Below the pieces are notes generated by a model. It did not search any database. It had not been told where the DNA came from and saw only the letters and a program-made list of their open reading frames with translations. A stretch of 38,397 nt of DNA from Ettlia oleoabundans (lineage: Eukaryota > Chlorophyta > Chlorophyceae > Chlamydomonadales), in contig JAAMXP010000327.1 of NCBI GenBank assembly GCA_019693395.1, positions 1 through 38,397 on the forward strand, written 5' to 3'. Position 1 is the stretch's first letter; every line of letters starts with the position of its first letter. Below are positions 34,901 through 38,397 of the stretch, piece by piece. A program made the position numbers and the translations under genes.

Positions 34901-36571
34901 CGCCCTACTGGACAAGGAGGTGGGTGGCGGACCCCCTATTGGTTGACGCGGCGTTTTTAGTGTGTGCAACGACAAACTAAAGCAGTCAGGCCCTCGCCTT
35001 GACAGTTACTTCGTGCAATCGTGGCACAGCATTGCACTCACTGCCAAAATTGGAGTTCTTTATTTCTTCCTTTAAAGTTGCTTGCCACCTTCGCTGCACC
35101 CTTTTCTTCTGCTTGCAGGTTGGGGCTGACATCATTGGATGTGTGGATGCTGGCATGCTGAAGCGGTCAGAGGCACTTGCGGGCTGGTGGACCAACCTAG
35201 TGCTGAGAATGCTGCAAGGGTGGGTGCCCGGGGCCTGACAGGCAGCAGAGAGTGCAACCACTTCTTCCATTGGTGGCCTGCACATGGAACTGGTTGCTGA
35301 GTGGTGCAAATTGCTTTCATTACCCAATCAAGTGCAGTCTACAACTGCAACCTCGCAATTTGTGCAGGGCTGAGGGAAATCCGGATCTGTTGCACTACTG
35401 GGCGGCACAGCTAGCCACCAGCAGGGTGTTTGATGCATTCCGAAGCCACCCTGCAGAGCTGCAATGCGTGTTTGACTCCCTGGCTGGGATGATCCACACG
35501 GCCATGCAGGAGGGCGGCGACTGGGACATGGCAACGTGGCTGCTCTGCAGGTGACTGCTGCAATCAAAGCGGCCACAATGATGTGATTCTCGGCAAATAC
35601 AGCAGCTGCTGTGCGATGAGTGCCTGACTTAGTGATCGCAACCTGGTTGCAGGCTTTTGCAAGGTGTTGACTACGCGGACTACTCTGGCAAACAAAGTCA
35701 GGTGGCCATCATTCGAGGTTACCTGCGTGAATTCCTGGGCTCCCTTCTTGATGCCGCTGCGGCTGAGCAGACTCTGGCGGGTCCAGCAACCAGCCTGCTG
35801 CTGCAGCTTTTTGACAGCAGCAATACAGCATGTACTGAATCGCTGCCCAGCCCTTGGGACCTTGGGCTGACGGTGCCATCAAGGCTGGTACCGCTGCTGT
35901 GGCAGGAGTACAGCTACAGCCTGGCAGCTTCAGTGGCAAACACTCAGCAAGTGATAGCCGACGACGGCAGTGCCGGCCTGGCGGTTCAGCTGGCGCAGGG
36001 TGCAGCTGCAGCGCCCAGAGTTGCCCACGCATTGGAGACTGCAGCAATCGTGCTCGGCAGTGGCTGTTCAGCCTGTAAACGTCGGGCAGGCCGCATACGA
36101 CTCAACAGGGTGTGTCATCAGCAGAGTGGTTGTAATGCGGAGCTTCAGCAGCTGGAGTATGCACATGCTCTGCTGGAGGCAGCTCGGCTCTTGATGGCAG
36201 AAGCTGCGACGGCCTCGCCTGCAGAGAACTGCCAGTTGTTGGCGGCCACGCTGGCAACGATTGCCTGGGCAACAGGCAGATCGTACAAAGGCAGCGATGA
36301 GGAGGGGGCCCTTACCCTTCAAACGGCGGCACTGGAGGATTTGAGCGGCATATGGCAGCGTGATCAAGCCGGGCTGTTCCGCCTGCTGCTGGACAAGCAC
36401 ATATCCGCAGCTTCATCCACTTGCCCTGTGAAGGAGCTGCCCGCGTTGCTAACCGGAAGGCATACCGCCCAGGTGGCCACAGGTGCATTCGATGAGGCCC
36501 TGTGCTCTGCCAGAGTGAGGGGAACGGGAGCACGGCGCCTTCAAGTGCGCATCAACTGGCTCAGAGGCTGA
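28924..36571 (+). CDS. Very large uncharacterised helical-repeat (HEAT-like) protein
   Basis: I do not recognise this protein. It is almost entirely helical, rich in Leu and Ala, with repeated paired-helix units like HEAT or ARM repeats, and no catalytic motif, signal peptide or clear membrane segment. Exons that join in frame include 28924-29241, 29433-29681, 29834-29989, one from 30155, 31376-31586, 31796-31969, 32220-32876, 33009-33093, 33274-33478, 33661-33919, one ending at 34300, 34415-34585, 34773-34919, 35119-35219, 35368-35550 and 35653-36571. Splicing is unresolved at about 30290-31145 and 33920-34190. The product should exceed 1,600 residues. Representative segments are QLLSWLLDGAPPAMRKDFLT, LAKLRTNLPLADERAQAYNE, MPMMLCRIRNERAFVRQAVF and WWTNLVLRMLQG. 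The acidic patch SGGSESEEDRAAEL is in the exon starting 32220. Large scaffold proteins of this kind act in transport, translation or the cytoskeleton, but no choice can be made. The start and the number of 5' exons are uncertain, and two genes fused by my model is possible. Confidence 0.6.
34721..34748. repeat. Perfect 14-bp tandem repeat in an intron
   Basis: AGTAATTCACGCCG occurs twice in direct succession in the intron between exons 34415-34585 and 34773-34919 of the large helical-repeat gene. Confidence 0.85.
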
Positions 36572-36685
36572 TTCTGCCATTGTAGCAACACTGCTGGTGC
36601 AACATTGCCCTGCCAAGCTGCTAATTTTAACAACCGTTTTTTGGCTTTGCAGCATGTATGTACAAACATCCAGTGCGCTCTACAA

Positions 36686-36774
36686 CTGAACCATGTGCAA
36701 CTGCCTGCCGTGCTTAAAAACTGAACATGTGCATGTGGCGCCTGTACTCTGCCACTGGAACATGTGCATTTGGC
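36686..36774. repeat. Three dispersed copies of a ~19-bp CTGAACATGTGCA element
   Basis: Related units lie at 36686-36705, 36721-36739 and 36755-36774, each built on CTGRAMCATGTGCA or a one-base variant. The second and third are the closest and are 34 bp apart. They sit in the presumed 3' UTR of the large helical-repeat gene. Confidence 0.65.
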
Positions 36775-36860
36775 ACGTATCTTTCATGCCTCTCAGTTGT
36801 GAGCCCTCTGGGACTCTGTCCGCCATCAGCGCTGTATGGCACCTTGCGCGAAACGTACCT

Positions 36861-36876
36861 TGTAACTGCTCTGTAA
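36861..36876 (+). terminator. Two putative TGTAA poly(A) signals of the large gene
   Basis: TGTAA at 36861-36865 and again at 36872-36876, about 290-300 nt after the stop codon. They are the first plus-strand copies after the stop. Confidence 0.4.
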
Positions 36877-36944
36877 TGTGCCTCGGCAAGGCATGTGGTA
36901 AACAGCTGGCAAGGCAGGCAGAAACACAGCAGCAGCATGGCAGC

Positions 36945-36949
36945 TTACA
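36945..36949 (-). terminator. Putative TGTAA poly(A) signal of uL1m
   Basis: TTACA on the plus strand, about 132 nt beyond the minus-strand stop codon at 37081. Inferred from motif and position. Confidence 0.45.
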
Positions 36950-37080
36950 AATTGAGGCCTCAGCCCCGTGCTCCACGCAGCAAGCACATGCCGGCATGAC
37001 AAGCAACGACTATGTGGCTGCCAAGCCAGCCGCAGGAGAGTGTGTAGCAGTCTAGCCAGGGCAAGCCTGCCAGTACGTGG

Positions 37081-38149
37081 CTAGCCCTCCAACTTGACCC
37101 TGGTGGCCTGAGCTGCTGCCACTAGGCTGGCGATGTTAAGTGGTATGCCGGGCCCCATGGTGCTACTAAGGGAGGCTGATAGCAGATAGCCGCTGACAAC
37201 TCCGCCCTTGACGCCCTTTGGGCGCGCCGCAAGGATGGCGGCGGTAAAGGCGCCGATGTTGTCCTCCAGTGCCGCCGCTTTAAAGCTGCACTTCCCTAAG
37301 CCAGCGTGCACCACGCCGCCTTTGTCAGCCCTGCAGCAGGAAAGGCAGGAGGTGTGATGATAAGTTGCGGATTGATAGGAGGAGGAGGGATCTACTGCAG
37401 CATTAGAAGCCTTACATCATATATAAGTTCTAATAACTCTAATCATAATCAAAGGACTAGCGGCGATCCAATGACCACCGGCACCAGGCAGGCATGTACC
37501 AAAGCTGCCCTATACCAAAAACACAACAGCACCATGCTATGGAGCCATTCCCAAGTCCTGTCTGTTCAGCCAGCCAGCCTGCCTGCCTACATTGCCAGCC
37601 CTCGTGCGTCGCACCTGAACTCCACCCGCCCTTGCTTCATGGTCTTCACTGCCGCTGCCACGTTAGCCGTGACGGTGCCCAACTTGGGGTTGGGCATCAA
37701 ACCGCGAGGCCCCAGTATGCGTGCCACCTGCGGCCAGCATGGTGGCAGCCTTGAGAGGATGGAGTCATTACATCTGGGCGAGGCAGCAGGTGAATGTACA
37801 ACCCAAACACGGTTGAGACAAGGGGCAACTCTGCTCAATTTGACGGTCACCAGCCCGGCCCCCCCCCCAACACACACACACACACACACACCACCACCTC
37901 TTACGCTCGCACGGATACGTCAGTGCCCCTTACCTTGCTGAGCTTGGGCATCATGTCCGGGGTGGCAATGCACTTGTCAAATTGCAGGCCGCCACCACCC
38001 GATTCCAGGATGCGTGCAATGAGGTCCTCATCCCCCACAACGTCTGCTCCCGCCTCCTGTGCCGTCTGTGCTGCATCGCCCTTGGCAAACACGCAAACGC
38101 GCACCGACTTGCCGGTGCCGTGGGGCAGTGTAGCGGCGCCACGCACCAT
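37081..38149 (-). CDS. Ribosomal protein uL1, mitochondrial type (partial, 5' end beyond the window)
   Basis: Large-subunit ribosomal protein L1, which binds 23S-type rRNA at the L1 stalk near the E site. Three minus-strand exons join in frame, 38149-37934, 37727-37615 and 37330-37081, giving 192 residues. The first visible residues [18 protein letters not shown] match the bacterial L1 block (LPHGTGK), so the Met at 38149 is internal and at least one upstream exon with the N-terminal residues is missing beyond the right edge. The hallmark [17 protein letters not shown] is intact, followed by [17 protein letters not shown] and [10 protein letters not shown]. The PNPKLGTVT wording and the TMGxGxP ending fit the plant mitochondrial L1 better than the plastid one; this is from memory and not aligned. 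No upstream exon is visible in 38150-38397. Confidence 0.9.
37859..37890. repeat. Poly-C run plus (CA)n microsatellite
   Basis: Ten C followed by AA and then about ten CA units, in the intron between the first two visible uL1m exons. Length variation and sequencing error are likely here. Confidence 0.9.
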
Positions 38150-38397
38150 CTGCAGGATGCGAGAAGCGGGTTACAAGAGCCTGTCGTGGCAGTCTCATGG
38201 TTGACGCAGAGAGCTGGACTGAAGGGCACCCCCACCCCCCCCTGCTGTGTGCTAAGCGAGCTGCATGTAAGCAATTCAAAACGCCTTGGCCGCTTCATGA
38301 CCACAATGCCATGTGTTGTGCCCATCCTGCCAAAGATGACTGCTGCTATTGCAACTACCAAAAACTTCCCCCAAACACCCACACCCACCACTAACCC

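Larger units (their letters stand above)
36572..37080. other. Convergent 3' spacer (giant gene / uL1m)
   Basis: About 510 bp between two stop codons. It has plus-strand TGTAA at 36861-36865 and 36872-36876 and a minus-strand TGTAA at 36945-36949, so the two transcripts' 3' ends would lie within about 90 bp. It also contains a three-copy degenerate repeat (36686-36774). No coding exon is supported. Confidence 0.5.

Noticed and set aside
37306..37941. 211-residue plus-strand frame opposite uL1m
   Set aside because: Runs antisense to two conserved uL1m exons and through a CA microsatellite; not a gene.

Overview
The window looks like nuclear DNA from a chlorophyte green alga, probably trebouxiophyte-like, although the species cannot be named from sequence alone. 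The evidence is dense short GT-AG introns with strong TGCAG acceptors, G+C-rich coding DNA, TGTAA-type polyadenylation signals behind several genes, and a gene set of eukaryotic and plastid-lineage families. There is no sign of an operon, prophage, CRISPR array or transposase. I rebuilt the gene models by hand by matching splice sites and reading phase, so exon edges are predictions. Most of the conserved genes close in frame across all their introns.

Layout. 1-5349 (-): 5' and central part of an ABCG half-transporter whose C-terminus lies beyond the left edge. 5675-7101 (+) and 7850-9225 (-): two tail-to-tail paralogues of an unrecognised small membrane-protein family, the most interesting item here. 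9933-10867 (-): a minimal SAP30/Sin3-binding protein. 11153-15232 (+): a 13-exon violaxanthin de-epoxidase-related (VDR) protein. 15532-16654 (-): PYM, the exon-junction-complex disassembly factor. 17015-18007 (+): EMC4 of the ER membrane protein complex. 18278-19772 (+): a plastid-type twin-CBS protein. 20377-23620 (+): a long coiled-coil protein, tentatively CEP162-like, with a probable one-base frameshift near its C-terminus. 23980-25274 (-): a small LEA-like hydrophilic protein. 25772-27958 (+): a glutathione S-transferase of the Ure2p/YghU-like type. 28924-36571 (+): a very large uncharacterised helical-repeat protein. 37081-38149 (-): the C-terminal two thirds of mitochondrial-type ribosomal protein uL1.

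The genes are unrelated housekeeping, organelle and stress functions and do not form an obvious pathway. Four neighbouring pairs are divergent with only about 285-500 bp between start codons (ABCG/paralogue 1, SAP30/VDR, PYM/EMC4, LEA/GST), and three pairs are convergent with short shared 3' spacers. Other points worth a look are several GC-AG introns, a 19-nt microexon, a perfect 34-bp tandem duplication inside an intron, and two strong G-quadruplex motifs.
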